Numbered from the stretch's first letter, positions 44,037 to 53,048 are shown. The stretch: DNA of 64,000 nucleotides from Gordonia spumicola (GCF_009932475.1 NZ_BJOV01000003.1:434001-498000), one strand, 5' to 3'. Notes: generated from the letters alone by a model not told the origin. Program-made: numbers and translations.

Positions 44037-45019
44037 TTGGATGCTCCTGCCGGAGTGAAGGCGTACAGGGTCCACGCGTCGGCGTCTCCGTCCGCGGGGA
44101 AGTCCAGGAACGTGACCTCGACGTCGAGCCCGATGCGGACGTCTGCCGGATCGATTCCGCGGAGTTCGCCGAGCATGCGGACGCCCTCCTCGAGTTCGAC
44201 CAGCGCCACCGCGAACGGCAGCGAGCGGCCCGGCACCTTCGGCGCGTGATGGATCACGTGGCTGTACACGGTTCCGCGGCCCGAGGACACGACGTAGTCG
44301 GTGGCGCCGAACTCACCGTCGTCACCGCGCGGCTTCCACGTGGCCGGGATCGGCGGATGGCGCAGCGACCCGTCGTCGAGTCGCTGGATGCGCAGCTCAT
44401 GGGCCGCCACACCGTCCCAGAAGAACGCGGTGTCGCGAGACTTGGACGGCTTGATGAGCTTGGCCGGGTCCAAGTCGGGCGTGGCGCTGACCGGCTCTGC
44501 CTTCGCCGCGGGCCGGAATTTGAGGATCCGGAAATGCATCTCAGCGACGAGTTCGTCACCCACCGACCAGTTGTTCTTCGTGGTGAAGAACCAGCCCTCG
44601 CCGAGCGCGGTGTTCTTGGGGCCAACCACATCGACGAGCTCGGAGGAGATCGTCACCTCCTCACCGGGCGAGGTGTAGCGGTGGTAGACGGTGTCGCAGT
44701 TGGTCGCGACCACCGACGTGTAGCCCGCCTCGTCGAACAGTTCCGTCGCCAGGCCGAGCGGATCGTCGTCGGCGCGGACGCCGTGCAGACCGCGCATGGT
44801 CCACACCTGCGCCATCGCGGGCGGCGCGACGATCCCGTCGTGACCGGCCGCGCGCGCGGCCTCGTCGTCGACGTAGATCGGGTTGGCATCGCCCATCGCC
44901 TCGACCCAGTTGTGGATCATCGGGCGGTTGATCGGGTCGCGGCCCCGCTTGGGCGCGCTGGCGCCCTTCGCCTTGATCGCGTCGGCCGCGGCGCGGATCT
45001 CGTCGTGCGTCATCGTCAT
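44033..45019 (-). CDS. chsH2: ChsH2: MaoC-like hydratase subunit fused to DUF35 (OB-fold)
   Basis: This 328-residue two-domain protein has an N-terminal MaoC-like hotdog domain (INRPMIHNWVEAMGDANPIYVD; IVAPPAMAQVWTMRG; TVYHRYTSPGEEVTISSELVDV). The C-terminal DUF35 part (TAFFWDGVAAHELRIQRLDDG; YSHVIHHAPKVPGRSLPFAVALVELEEGVRM) binds the Ltp2 aldolase. The Zn-finger cysteines often found in DUF35 proteins are absent. ATG 45019 overlaps the chsE2 stop (ATGA). With ChsH1 it forms the hydratase for the last beta-oxidation cycle of the side chain, channelling product to Ltp2. Confidence 0.93.
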   Translation of the reverse strand: MTMTHDEIRAAADAIKAKGASAPKRGRDPINRPMIHNWVEAMGDANPIYVDDEAARAAGHDGIVAPPAMAQVWTMRGLHGVRADDDPLGLATELFDEAGYTSVVATNCDTVYHRYTSPGEEVTISSELVDVVGPKNTALGEGWFFTTKNNWSVGDELVAEMHFRILKFRPAAKAEPVSATPDLDPAKLIKPSKSRDTAFFWDGVAAHELRIQRLDDGSLRHPPIPATWKPRGDDGEFGATDYVVSSGRGTVYSHVIHHAPKVPGRSLPFAVALVELEEGVRMLGELRGIDPADVRIGLDVEVTFLDFPADGDADAWTLYAFTPAGASK

Positions 45020-46182
45020 CGCTTCACCCGTGGGAGTCCCAGACCGGCGGTGCCGATCATGTCGCGCATGACCTCGTTGACGCCGCCGCCGAACGTGATC
45101 ACCGCGTTGCGCTTCGCCATCATGTCGAGCCAGTCCGCGAGGTCCGCGGTGCCCGGGTCGGTGAAGTCTCCGTAGCGGCCGACGATCTCGTCGGCCATCC
45201 GATGAATCGTCTGGATCCGTTCGGTGGAGAACACCTTCGTCGCGGCCGCCGACGCCATCGAGATCTCGCCGCTCGACGCGACCTGCCAGTTCAACAGCTC
45301 GTTGAGGCGCTCGTACGCTCCGATCGTCGCGAGGGCGCGACGGACGTCGTCCCGGGCGATCACCGGCCCGCCGTCGACCTGCGCGGTCTGCGCCCAGTCG
45401 CGGATCTTGTCGGCGACGCCGCCGATGCGGCCCGACGGTCCGAGCATCACGCGCTCGTGGTTGAGCTGGGTGGTGATCAGCTTCCAGCCGTCGCCCTCCT
45501 CGCCGACCCGCATCGACACCGGGACCTTCACGTCGCTGTAGTACGTGGCGTTCACATGGTGCGCGCCGTCCGCGGTGATGATCGGGGTCCACGTGAAACC
45601 GGGATCGCGCGTGTCCAGGATCAGGATCGAGATGCCCTTGTGTTTGGGCGCGTCCTGGTCGGTGCGGCACGCGAGCCAGATGTAGTCCGCGTCGTGACCG
45701 CCGGTGGTGAAGATCTTCTGACCGTTGACGACGTAGTTCTCACCGGCCTCGTCGAGCACGGCCTTCGTCGTCAGCGATGCGAGGTCGGTGCCCGAATCCG
45801 GCTCGGTGTAGCCGATCGCGAAATGCACGTCGCCCGCCAGGATGCGCGGCAGGAACATGTCTTTCTGCTCCTGCGTGCCGTACTTCTGGAGCGTCGGTCC
45901 GACGGTCTGCAGCGTCACCGACGGGAGCGGGACGTCTGCGCGGACGGCCTCGTTGGTGAAGATCTGCTGTTCGATCTCGCCGAAACCCTTGCCGCCGAAC
46001 TCGGCGGGCCAGCCGACGCCGAGCCAGCCGTCGGCGCCCATCTGCTTGATCACCTTGCGGTAGGTCGGCCCGTGGCGCTCGACACGCATGGTGCGGGCGT
46101 CGTCGTCCGAGATCAGGGTGGAGAAGTATGTCCGCAGCTCGTCGCGGAGAGCGAGCTGGGCGTCGGTGAACGCTATGAACAT
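45016..46182 (-). CDS. chsE2: ChsE2 (FadE29-like): acyl-CoA dehydrogenase subunit
   Basis: This 388-residue full-length acyl-CoA dehydrogenase subunit has GVGWPAEFGGKGFGEIEQQIFTNE, AIGYTEPDSGTDLASLTTKA, NGQKIFTTGGHDADYIW and a C-terminal FGGGVNEVMRDMIGTAGLGLPR. The length equals M. tuberculosis FadE29 (387). With ChsE1 it forms an alpha2beta2 enzyme that oxidises the 3-carbon side chain of 3-oxo-4-pregnene-20-carboxyl-CoA. Start ATG 46182 overlaps the chsE1 stop by 10 nt; downstream it overlaps chsH2. Confidence 0.94.
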   Translation of the reverse strand: MFIAFTDAQLALRDELRTYFSTLISDDDARTMRVERHGPTYRKVIKQMGADGWLGVGWPAEFGGKGFGEIEQQIFTNEAVRADVPLPSVTLQTVGPTLQKYGTQEQKDMFLPRILAGDVHFAIGYTEPDSGTDLASLTTKAVLDEAGENYVVNGQKIFTTGGHDADYIWLACRTDQDAPKHKGISILILDTRDPGFTWTPIITADGAHHVNATYYSDVKVPVSMRVGEEGDGWKLITTQLNHERVMLGPSGRIGGVADKIRDWAQTAQVDGGPVIARDDVRRALATIGAYERLNELLNWQVASSGEISMASAAATKVFSTERIQTIHRMADEIVGRYGDFTDPGTADLADWLDMMAKRNAVITFGGGVNEVMRDMIGTAGLGLPRVKR

Positions 46183-47192
46183 GGCGCCTCCACGGTCTGA
46201 TCGGCGAGCACGGCCAGGGTGCGATCCGCGCCGCCCACGAGGCGGCCGAGGTCCTTGGCGATGGAGAAGTAGCGGTGCAGCGGATAGGTCACGTCGACGC
46301 CGATGCCGCCGTGCAGGTGCGTCATGGTGCGCATCGTGGCGGGGATCTCGGAGGCGATGTGGAACATCGCGGTCGCGAGGTCGGCCTGCGCGTCGCGCCC
46401 CTGGGCCAGTTCCCACGCGGCGGCGGTGCTCACGAGTTCGAGGGTCGCCGAGATCACGTAGACGTCGGCGAGCTGCTGTCCGACGGCCTGGAACGTGGCG
46501 ATCGGCTTGCCGAACTGGTGACGGGTGCTCACGTGCTCGGCGGTGCGTGCGATGGCACCCGCGAGCAGGCCGTCCGCGTACGCGGTGAGCAGCGCGCGGT
46601 ATGCGTCGACGAGCGGTTGCGGGTCGTCGGCGACCACGCTGTCGGCCCGCGCAGCGTCGAACCGCACGGTGTACTCGCCCCAGCCGGACGACGCGGTGGT
46701 GCGGAGAACGCTCACTCCGTCGGCGTCCGAGCCGATCACCGCGATGCCGCCGTCGGCCGCGACGACAAGGGTCGCACCGTCCGCGTGCAGCACGCCGGTC
46801 TTGACGCCGGTCAAGACCCCGTCGACGAGCGTGACGTCCAGCGGCTCGCCGAGCGCACGGCCCGGCTCGCCCACGGCTGCGGCGAACCGCCCCGCCGCGT
46901 CGGTCGACGCGCCGACCAGACCCGCCGCGAGCGAACCGATCAGCGGTGTGACGACCGCATCGCGTCCGGCTCGCCGGACCAGCGGTCGGAGCGCGTCGAT
47001 GTCGAGATCGTCGCCGCCGTCCTCCTCGGTCAGCGGCATCGCGGTGACACCCGCGTCGACGAACGACTGCCAGGCAGCGGCGTCGAAGCCGTCCCCGACG
47101 AATTTTGTCTCCCAGTCCGGCTGCAGGCGCTTGACGACGTCGTCGGCGACGTCGGCCACGGCTGCGGCCGCGGGGTCCAGGGTGAAGTCCAC
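46173..47192 (-). CDS. chsE1: ChsE1 (FadE28-like): acyl-CoA dehydrogenase subunit
   Basis: This 339-residue short acyl-CoA dehydrogenase subunit has exactly the length of FadE28. It contains HVSTRHQFGKPIATFQAVGQQLADVY and THLHGGIGVDVTYPLHRYFS; the catalytic glutamate is generally supplied by only one partner of these pairs. GTG 47192 is preceded by AGGAGGTGCC, the strongest ribosome-binding site in the region. It is the first gene of the operon chsE1-chsE2-chsH2-chsH1-ltp2-fadD. A KstR box lies 23-36 bp upstream and a second palindrome 62-79 bp upstream. Confidence 0.93.
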   Translation of the reverse strand: MDFTLDPAAAAVADVADDVVKRLQPDWETKFVGDGFDAAAWQSFVDAGVTAMPLTEEDGGDDLDIDALRPLVRRAGRDAVVTPLIGSLAAGLVGASTDAAGRFAAAVGEPGRALGEPLDVTLVDGVLTGVKTGVLHADGATLVVAADGGIAVIGSDADGVSVLRTTASSGWGEYTVRFDAARADSVVADDPQPLVDAYRALLTAYADGLLAGAIARTAEHVSTRHQFGKPIATFQAVGQQLADVYVISATLELVSTAAAWELAQGRDAQADLATAMFHIASEIPATMRTMTHLHGGIGVDVTYPLHRYFSIAKDLGRLVGGADRTLAVLADQTVEAPCS

Positions 47193-47212
47193 CCGGCACC
47201 TCCTGAAGTGAA

Positions 47213-47230
47213 ATTAGAACTTGTTCTATT
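47213..47230. promoter_or_regulatory. KstR box upstream of the chsE1 operon
   Basis: TAGAACTTGTTCTA (47215-47228) fits TnnAACnnGTTnnA exactly and is symmetric apart from the centre. It lies close to the chsE1 start, where a bound repressor would cover the promoter. Confidence 0.86.
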
Positions 47231-47231
47231 T

Positions 47232-47255
47232 GTAGCAGACGTCACCGTCTGCTAC
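47232..47255. terminator. Perfect 10-bp hairpin between chsE3 and the chsE1 operon
   Basis: GTAGCAGACG (47232-47241) pairs with CGTCTGCTAC (47246-47255) around TCAC. On the minus strand it follows the chsE3 stop within 20 nt and could end that transcript, separating it from the next KstR-controlled unit. Confidence 0.55.
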
Positions 47256-47271
47256 CAAGCATTTGCTTGGT
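47254..47271. promoter_or_regulatory. Second operator candidate before chsE1, akin to the echA site
   Basis: ACCAAGCATTTGCTTGGT is a perfect palindrome with a 2-nt centre. It matches the site at 12246-12263 in 16 of 18 bases and the recalled KstR2 consensus AnCAAGnnCTTGnT in all fixed positions but one. It lies upstream of the KstR box of the chsE1 operon, suggesting control by a second TetR-type regulator. Confidence 0.5.
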
Positions 47272-49391
47272 CAGCCGCGAGGGAGACCGAGGATCCGCTC
47301 GGCCGCCGCGTTCTTGAGGATCTGCGTGGTGCCGCCCGCGATCGACAGACACCGGTTGAGCAGCAGAAGTTCCGTCGCCGACGAGCTCGACAGCCCCTCG
47401 ACACCGAGCAGGTCGGTCGCGAACTCCGGGACCGACTGCCGGTGCACCACGCCGATCAGCTTGCGGACGCTCGACGTCGCACCCGGGTCGGTGCCGGACA
47501 GTCGCTGCACGACGGATCGGGCGTCGAGCACCCGGCCGATATGCGCGTCGGCGATGATCCGTCCCAGCTCACGCGACTGTTCGAGACCCAGTTCGACGCC
47601 GTCGATCTGCTTGAGCAGGGCGTCCACCTCCTTGCCGAGGCCCGAGCCGCCCATCGCCACTCGTTCGTTCGCGAGCGTCGTGCGGGCCAGTCGCCAACCG
47701 CCGTCGACCGGTCCGACGACCATCTCATCGGGCACGAAAACGTCGTCGAGGAACACCTCGTTGAACATCGCTCGGCCGGTCAACTCGCGCAGCGGGCGGA
47801 TGTCGATGCCCTCGGCCGCCATGTCGACGAGGAAGTACGTGATGCCCTTGTGCTTGGGCACGCTCGGATCGGTCCGGGCCAGGCAGACGGCCCACTGGGA
47901 CATGTGCGCCTCGGACGTCCAGATCTTCTGACCGGTGAGGCGCCATCCGCCGTCGACGCGCTCGGCCTTGGTGCGCAGCGAGGCGAGGTCCGATCCCGCC
48001 TCGGGCTCGCTGAACAGCTGGCACCAGCGGATGTCGCCCGCCAGGGTCGGCGCGACGAACTTCTCGCGCTGCTCGTCGGTGCCGTGCTCCAGGATCGTCG
48101 GCAGCGCCCATCCGGCGATGACCAGATCCGGACGCGTGACGCCCACGCGGTCGAGTTCGGCGTCGATCAACAGCTGCAACGCGGGATCGGCGCCCAGACC
48201 GTACGGCTCCGGCCAGTGCGGGGCGAGGAGCTTGGTGCGTGCGAGCGCCGCCCGCCGCTCCGACTCCGGCGCCGCGGCAACCTCGTCCGCGGCGGCCGCG
48301 ATGGCCGGACGGCGGTCCTGCACCGACTCCAGGTCGAGGGTGAACTCGCGCCGCGAGCCGCCGCGCCCGAGGCCCGCCAGTTCGACGCGGGCAGTCGATC
48401 CCTGACCGAGCAGCATGCGCGCGGCGAGCGCCGACCGGAGGTAGAGGTGAGCGTCGTGCTCGAACGTGAAGCCGATGCCGCCGAGGATCTGGACGGCGTC
48501 CTTCGCGTTCGCCGGCGCGAGGTCGGCGACCAGCACGGTCGCGGCGAGACGACTCAGCCGGGCCTGCGCGGCGTCACCGTCGTCGACCGCCGACGCGAGA
48601 TCCCATGCGGCCGCCGTCAACTGCTCGCTGCGGCACAGCATGTCGGCGCAGATCTGCTTGACCGCCTGGAACGACCCGATCGGCGCACCGAACTGGGTCC
48701 GGACCTTCGCGTAGTCGACGGCGACGTCGAGCACGTGCCGGGCCACCCCCGACTGGTAGGCCGCGACACCCAGCACCAACAGGTCGACCAGGCGGTCGGC
48801 GTCGTCGATGCGGGTCGCCCGCACGTCGGACAGTCGTACCCGGTGCGGGATCGCGGTGCCGTCGAGCGGACCGGTCATCGGCGTCGCGTCGGCGGCCCCC
48901 TCGACCGCGTACCAACCGGCCTCGCCGTCCACGACGAGCGGTGCGACCACCAGCGCGTCGTCGACCCAGGCCGGGACGGGTCCGAGGTCGACGGCCCCGT
49001 CCACGACCACCGCGGGTCGGCCGGCGAGGGCCGACGCGGGCACGACCGCGGGACGATCTCCCGCCATGAGGGCTTCCGCGACTGCCGAACCCTGCCGCGC
49101 GAGCACGTACGCCGCGGCGACCGTCTGGGCGAGCGGACCCGGCACCAGCGACGCGCCGCACGCCTCGAGCATCACGGCGACGTCCTCAACGGATCCGCCC
49201 GCTCCGCCCGACTCCTCGTCGACGCCCGCCATGAAGACGCCGAGGTCGCCGACCTGACTGAGGTAATCTCGCCAAGACGCGCCGCCACTGTCGATGTCGG
49301 CGCGGACGAGGTCGACCACGGAACGGGCCGCGGCCCAGTCGGCGACACTGTCGGCGACGACTCGTTGGTCGGATGACGTGGCGATACTCAC
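47271..49391 (-). CDS. chsE3: ChsE3 (FadE34-like): double-length acyl-CoA dehydrogenase
   Basis: This 706-residue protein is two fused acyl-CoA dehydrogenase units, the size of M. tuberculosis FadE34 (711). The N-terminal unit ends QILGGIGFTFEHDAHLYLRSAL; the second has QLFSEPEAGSDLASLRTKAE, LTGQKIWTSEAHMSQWAVCLA and a C-terminal GTTQILKNAAAERILGLPRG. It dehydrogenates a cholesterol side-chain CoA thioester, reportedly the 5-carbon side chain. GTG 49391 follows AGAGGAAAC. It is divergent from kstR with one shared KstR box, exactly as Rv3573c-Rv3574. Confidence 0.93.
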   Translation of the reverse strand: MSIATSSDQRVVADSVADWAAARSVVDLVRADIDSGGASWRDYLSQVGDLGVFMAGVDEESGGAGGSVEDVAVMLEACGASLVPGPLAQTVAAAYVLARQGSAVAEALMAGDRPAVVPASALAGRPAVVVDGAVDLGPVPAWVDDALVVAPLVVDGEAGWYAVEGAADATPMTGPLDGTAIPHRVRLSDVRATRIDDADRLVDLLVLGVAAYQSGVARHVLDVAVDYAKVRTQFGAPIGSFQAVKQICADMLCRSEQLTAAAWDLASAVDDGDAAQARLSRLAATVLVADLAPANAKDAVQILGGIGFTFEHDAHLYLRSALAARMLLGQGSTARVELAGLGRGGSRREFTLDLESVQDRRPAIAAAADEVAAAPESERRAALARTKLLAPHWPEPYGLGADPALQLLIDAELDRVGVTRPDLVIAGWALPTILEHGTDEQREKFVAPTLAGDIRWCQLFSEPEAGSDLASLRTKAERVDGGWRLTGQKIWTSEAHMSQWAVCLARTDPSVPKHKGITYFLVDMAAEGIDIRPLRELTGRAMFNEVFLDDVFVPDEMVVGPVDGGWRLARTTLANERVAMGGSGLGKEVDALLKQIDGVELGLEQSRELGRIIADAHIGRVLDARSVVQRLSGTDPGATSSVRKLIGVVHRQSVPEFATDLLGVEGLSSSSATELLLLNRCLSIAGGTTQILKNAAAERILGLPRG

Positions 49392-49425
49392 TGGAGTTTC
49401 CTCTGCGTTTCGGTTGTTTCAAGCA

Positions 49426-49443
49426 ATTAGAACCTGTTCTAAT
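49426..49443. promoter_or_regulatory. KstR box in the chsE3-kstR gap
   Basis: ATTAGAACCTGTTCTAAT is palindromic except for its central pair and contains the full consensus TnnAACnnGTTnnA. It lies between divergent chsE3 and kstR, so KstR can repress both its own gene and chsE3. Confidence 0.88.
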
Positions 49444-49514
49444 AAACCTAGGGTGTACACGATTCAAGTGCCGCTGCCAACCAGCGGCCGCCCGCAACGA
49501 GGGGGAAACCGCAC

Positions 49515-50174
49515 ATGGCAGGCCCGGCGACCAGCACTAGCGACGTCGACGCACCGACGCCGCCCCCCACCCCGGCGCCCACATCCGGAGCCGAAGTCGG
49601 ATCGGCCGCACAGCGCGAACGTCGTCGCCGGATCCTCGACGCGACCCTCGCCCTCGCGTCGAAGGGCGGATACGACGCCGTGCAGATGCGCACCGTGGCC
49701 GAGAAGGCCGATGTGGCGGTCGGCACCCTGTACCGCTACTTCCCGTCGAAGGTCCACCTGCTCGTCACCGCACTCGCTCGCGAGCTGGAGCGCTCGGAGA
49801 GCCGCGTCGACCGCACCAAGCTGCCCGGCGACAACGCCATCGAACGCCTGCGCCACGTGCTCGACATGATCACCTATGCGATGCAGCGCGATCCGTTGCT
49901 CACCGAGGCGATGACGCGGGCGTTCATGTTCGCCGACGCGTCCGCGGCCAGCGAGGTCGACAGGGTCGCGGGCATCATCGACCGACTCCTCGCGGGCGCG
50001 ATGCTCGACCCGAAGGACCCGGACGCCACGGCCTCGGAGAACGACCTCGCGATCGCCCGCGTGATCTCCGACGTCTGGATGTCGAATCTCGTCCAGTGGC
50101 TCACGCGCCGCGCGTCGGCGACCGACGTCACCACGCGCATGGGACTCACGGTCCGCCTCCTTCTCGACAAGTAG
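49515..50174 (+). CDS. kstR: KstR: TetR-family repressor of cholesterol catabolism
   Basis: This 219-residue TetR regulator has the helix-turn-helix region GGYDAVQMRTVAEKADVAVGTLYRYFPSK at residues ~56-84, nearly identical to mycobacterial KstR, as are LLTEAMTRAFMFADASAASEVD and LTRRASATDV. KstR binds TnnAACnnGTTnnA and is released by CoA thioesters of early cholesterol metabolites. The N-terminus carries a Pro/Thr/Ser-rich extension of about 30 residues not found in the 199-residue M. tuberculosis protein. ATG 49515 is supported by GAGGGGGAA. Five KstR boxes in this window define its local regulon. Confidence 0.95.
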   Translation: MAGPATSTSDVDAPTPPPTPAPTSGAEVGSAAQRERRRRILDATLALASKGGYDAVQMRTVAEKADVAVGTLYRYFPSKVHLLVTALARELERSESRVDRTKLPGDNAIERLRHVLDMITYAMQRDPLLTEAMTRAFMFADASAASEVDRVAGIIDRLLAGAMLDPKDPDATASENDLAIARVISDVWMSNLVQWLTRRASATDVTTRMGLTVRLLLDK

Positions 50175-50184
50175 CCCCCGGCCC

Positions 50185-50262
50185 CGTCGAGCGCAGCGCC
50201 GTCCTGAGCGAGCCTGCGAGCCGAAGGGTCGAGACCCTGGATCGAGCGCAGTCGAGACGCGA
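50185..50262. repeat. Dispersed repeat at the kstR 3' end
   Basis: Two GTCGAGCGCAG-type units flank CCTGAGCGAGCC-TGCGAGCCGAAGGGTCGAGACCCTGG, ending with the full core TCGAGCGCAGTCGAGACG. It occupies most of the gap between two convergent genes and can form several hairpins. Confidence 0.6.
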
Positions 50263-50266
50263 GTCG

Positions 50267-51298
50267 TCAGCCCTGCAGGTCGCGCGCGATCGACGGCCAG
50301 GTGTTGTGCAGGTCGCGTTCCCAGTACTCCCACGAGTGGGTTCCGGTCGGCCGGACGGTGAGGGTCGAGTCGACGCCGCCGGCGACGAGCACCTGCTGCA
50401 TCTGCTGGGTGCAGCTGTCGACGACTGCTTCGATTGCTCCGCCCATCAGCACCTGGTCGATGAGCGTCGCCGGGTTGCCGTCGATGAGTCGCGCGCCGGG
50501 GACGTCGAACCGACCCGGCAGCCCGGTGCCCGTCGTCATGTAGACCTTGACGCCCTTGAGCTTGTCGGCGTGGAGGTAGGGGTCGTTGTCCTTCCATCCC
50601 TGCCCGCCGAGCGGTCCCCACATGTTGGTGATGTCGCCACGACCGCGGTCGCCGACGACGGTGCGGATGTACGCCTGGCCGAGCGGATCACTGGTTCGCG
50701 CACAGCCGCTGAAGGCGGCCACCGAGCGGTACAGCTCGGGTGCGGCGATCGCCAGGTTGAACACCGACGTGCCTGCCATCGAGATGCCCGCGATGGCGTT
50801 GGCCCCCGACGTCGAGAACGCCTCGTCGACGAGCGGCGGGAGTTCACGCGTCAAGAACGTCTGCCATTTGTTGCGACCGAGCACCGGGTCGTCGCGCTGC
50901 CAGTCGGTGTAGTACGAGAACGCGCCGCTGTTCGGAGTCACGACGGTGACGTTCTTGTCGGCGAAGAACGCCTTGTAGTCGGTCTTCGCCTTCCATGTCG
51001 CGTCGTCCTCGCCGCCGCCCGCACCGTTCAGCAGGTAGAGCACCGGGGTCGGAGCCGATGACTTCTCAGGATGGAGCACGGTGAGCGGGATGACGCGGCC
51101 CATGGACGCCGAGTAGACCTCGAACAGGGTCTCGCGCGGGCTCACGGCCGTCGTGCCGACGATGCGCGACGGCAACTGCGCCGTCATGGGCGCAGTAGGG
51201 GACGTCGTGGGGTCGGCCGACGCGACTCCCGTTCCCGCGCAGGTCGCCGCGACCATCGACAGCGCAGCCGCTCCCAGAACCACAGACCTTCGCATCAT
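50267..51298 (-). CDS. Secreted Ag85-type mycolyl-esterase family protein
   Basis: This is a 343-residue exported protein with a signal peptide at residues 1-28 (...GTGVASADP, cleavage after ASA). The esterase domain contains LYLLNGAGGGEDDATWK, the nucleophile elbow AGISMAGTS (Ser near 170), WGPLGGQGWKDNDP and a terminal TGTHSWEYWERDLHNTWP with the catalytic His. Antigen-85 mycolyltransferases move mycolates between trehalose esters and to arabinogalactan. This copy could also be a related esterase. It starts at ATG 51298 or ATG 51295. It is divergent from the acyltransferase by about 200 bp. Confidence 0.87.
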   Translation of the reverse strand: MMRRSVVLGAAALSMVAATCAGTGVASADPTTSPTAPMTAQLPSRIVGTTAVSPRETLFEVYSASMGRVIPLTVLHPEKSSAPTPVLYLLNGAGGGEDDATWKAKTDYKAFFADKNVTVVTPNSGAFSYYTDWQRDDPVLGRNKWQTFLTRELPPLVDEAFSTSGANAIAGISMAGTSVFNLAIAAPELYRSVAAFSGCARTSDPLGQAYIRTVVGDRGRGDITNMWGPLGGQGWKDNDPYLHADKLKGVKVYMTTGTGLPGRFDVPGARLIDGNPATLIDQVLMGGAIEAVVDSCTQQMQQVLVAGGVDSTLTVRPTGTHSWEYWERDLHNTWPSIARDLQG

Positions 51299-51502
51299 TC
51301 ACCCCATCAGTCTCTTGCGAAACACCTGTCACAGAGTCTAGCGCTCTCGCAACCCGACAGGAAACGGCGCGTTCGGCGACATCCGACACTCATCCGCGGT
51401 CTTCGATGCTGAAGTTCACCGAACCGCCTAGTAACGTTCCGAAAGAGCCAGACCGCGCCGCATGCGCACGCCAACGCCAGACGAGACGGACTTCAACGCA
51501 CC

Positions 51503-53035
51503 ATGCCAGAAATCGAAACACGTACGCCCGAGCAGAAGCCTGCGAAGAAGGACCGCCACCTCTACCAGATCGACTTCGTCCGACTGGTCACCTTCGCGGG
51601 CGTGATCCTCGACCACGTCATCCTCGGCATGGCGCCGTACACGGCGATATTCGCGCAGGGCGTCGGCCTGATCCTCCGTTACACCCGCTACTGCTTCTTC
51701 GCGCTGACCGGATTCGTCCTCACCTACCAGTACCGCAACCGCGACCTGCACGCTCCGACGTTCTGGCGACGACGGTTCAAGCTGATCGGCCTTCCGTTCG
51801 TCGTGTGGTCGCTCTTCTACTGGCTCAACCGCCACTACCAGAACGGCGGAGTCGACAACATCGTCGAGATCTTCGACTCGTTCACCCATATCAAGCTCGC
51901 ACTCAAGAGCTTCGCCTACGACCTGATCACCGGCCACGCCGCATATCACCTGTACTTCCTGTCGGTGAGCATGCAGATCTACGTCATCTTCCCCGGACTC
52001 CTGTGGGTCATCAAGCGCACGCGTGGCTATCACGCACTGATGCTCGTGATCAGCGCACAGATCCAGGCCGCGTTCATGTTCCAGATGGTCCGCGGCGCCC
52101 CGACGTCGTTCTTCGGCATCCAGACCGACCTGTTCGTCAGCGGGCCGGACGAAGGGCCTCTCGGCACGTTGTGGCGATACCTGCCGATCACGCTGATTCC
52201 GTACCAGTTCTTCGTCTTCGCGGGCTGTATCGCCGCATTCCACTTCGAGACGTTCACGGGCTTCATGAAGAAGTACCGCTTCTACATCGTCGGCCTCGGC
52301 ACGGCGACGATCATCGCCACGCTCGTCTACTTCAAGGGCAAGGCCAACGGCGCCGTCGCGATGCCGGACCGCGCCGCGGGCACCGAGGAGATGTTCCGCG
52401 CGACGAACGTCTTCATGCTGCACAACGCGTTCCTGTTCCTGTCCGTGATCTGCATCCTGTTCGTCGGAGGCATGGCGTGGCAGGCACATCGTCGGCCCGG
52501 CTCGCTGGCCGACACCGTGCTCCGCAAGGGGTCGGACCGCTCGTTCGCCATCTATCTCGGCCACGTGATCGTGCTGTCGGAGGTCATGTCGACCTCACGC
52601 CGGTGGACCGACATCCCGATGGGCGTCAACATCGTCATCACCTACGTCATCACGCTGATCTTGACGGTGTTCCTCGCAGAGGTGCTACGCCGGAGCCCGG
52701 TCAGCCTGATCACCACCGGTCGCGAGCGGGAGGACTGGCGCAAGCAGACCCCCGTCACGTCGGCCGCGGTGGCTGTCGGCGCGATCGTCGTCGGCGTCAT
52801 CCTGCGGATGTGGCTGAACACCTCGATCGGCTCCTTGATCGCCGCGATCGGCGTCTTGCTCCTCTGGTCGGCCGGAGCCGTGGCGGCCCGTCAGTTGGCG
52901 GAGACCCGCGAAGAGCGGGAGGCCGACCGCGCCGCAGCCGCGGCCGAGGGCGCACCGTCGCTGGTCGACGAGATCGAGGACCCCGTCACCGACATCCCGG
53001 TCGACGACGAGACCGCCGCCCTCAAGAAGGACTGA
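51503..53035 (+). CDS. Acyltransferase-3 family membrane protein
   Basis: This 510-residue polytopic protein has about ten TM segments and the family start YQIDFVRLVTFAGVILDHVILG, where the RxxxxxxVxxxH-type motif holds the catalytic His near residue 38. RYCFFALTGFVLTYQYRNRD and FWRRRFKLIGLPFVVWSLFYW follow. The C-terminal ~70 residues are cytoplasmic and acidic (REEREADRAAAAAEGAPSLVDEIEDP). Such enzymes acetylate or acylate envelope glycans and lipids; a homologue acting on mycolates exists in corynebacteria. Its place next to an Ag85-type gene fits an envelope role. No clear ribosome-binding site was found before ATG 51503. Confidence 0.85.
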   Translation: MPEIETRTPEQKPAKKDRHLYQIDFVRLVTFAGVILDHVILGMAPYTAIFAQGVGLILRYTRYCFFALTGFVLTYQYRNRDLHAPTFWRRRFKLIGLPFVVWSLFYWLNRHYQNGGVDNIVEIFDSFTHIKLALKSFAYDLITGHAAYHLYFLSVSMQIYVIFPGLLWVIKRTRGYHALMLVISAQIQAAFMFQMVRGAPTSFFGIQTDLFVSGPDEGPLGTLWRYLPITLIPYQFFVFAGCIAAFHFETFTGFMKKYRFYIVGLGTATIIATLVYFKGKANGAVAMPDRAAGTEEMFRATNVFMLHNAFLFLSVICILFVGGMAWQAHRRPGSLADTVLRKGSDRSFAIYLGHVIVLSEVMSTSRRWTDIPMGVNIVITYVITLILTVFLAEVLRRSPVSLITTGREREDWRKQTPVTSAAVAVGAIVVGVILRMWLNTSIGSLIAAIGVLLLWSAGAVAARQLAETREEREADRAAAAAEGAPSLVDEIEDPVTDIPVDDETAALKKD

Positions 53036-53048
53036 GTCCGGCCTCGGT

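Noticed and set aside
45016..47199. A 727-codon frame suggesting a fused double dehydrogenase
   Set aside because: The N-terminal half is an out-of-frame shadow of chsE1. ChsE2 starts at ATG 46182, giving the usual 388 residues and a 10-nt overlap with chsE1.
46275..49376. A 1033-codon plus-strand frame
   Set aside because: It lies antisense to chsE1 and chsE3 and encodes a His/Arg/Gln/Asp-rich sequence without any domain; it is an artefact of high GC.
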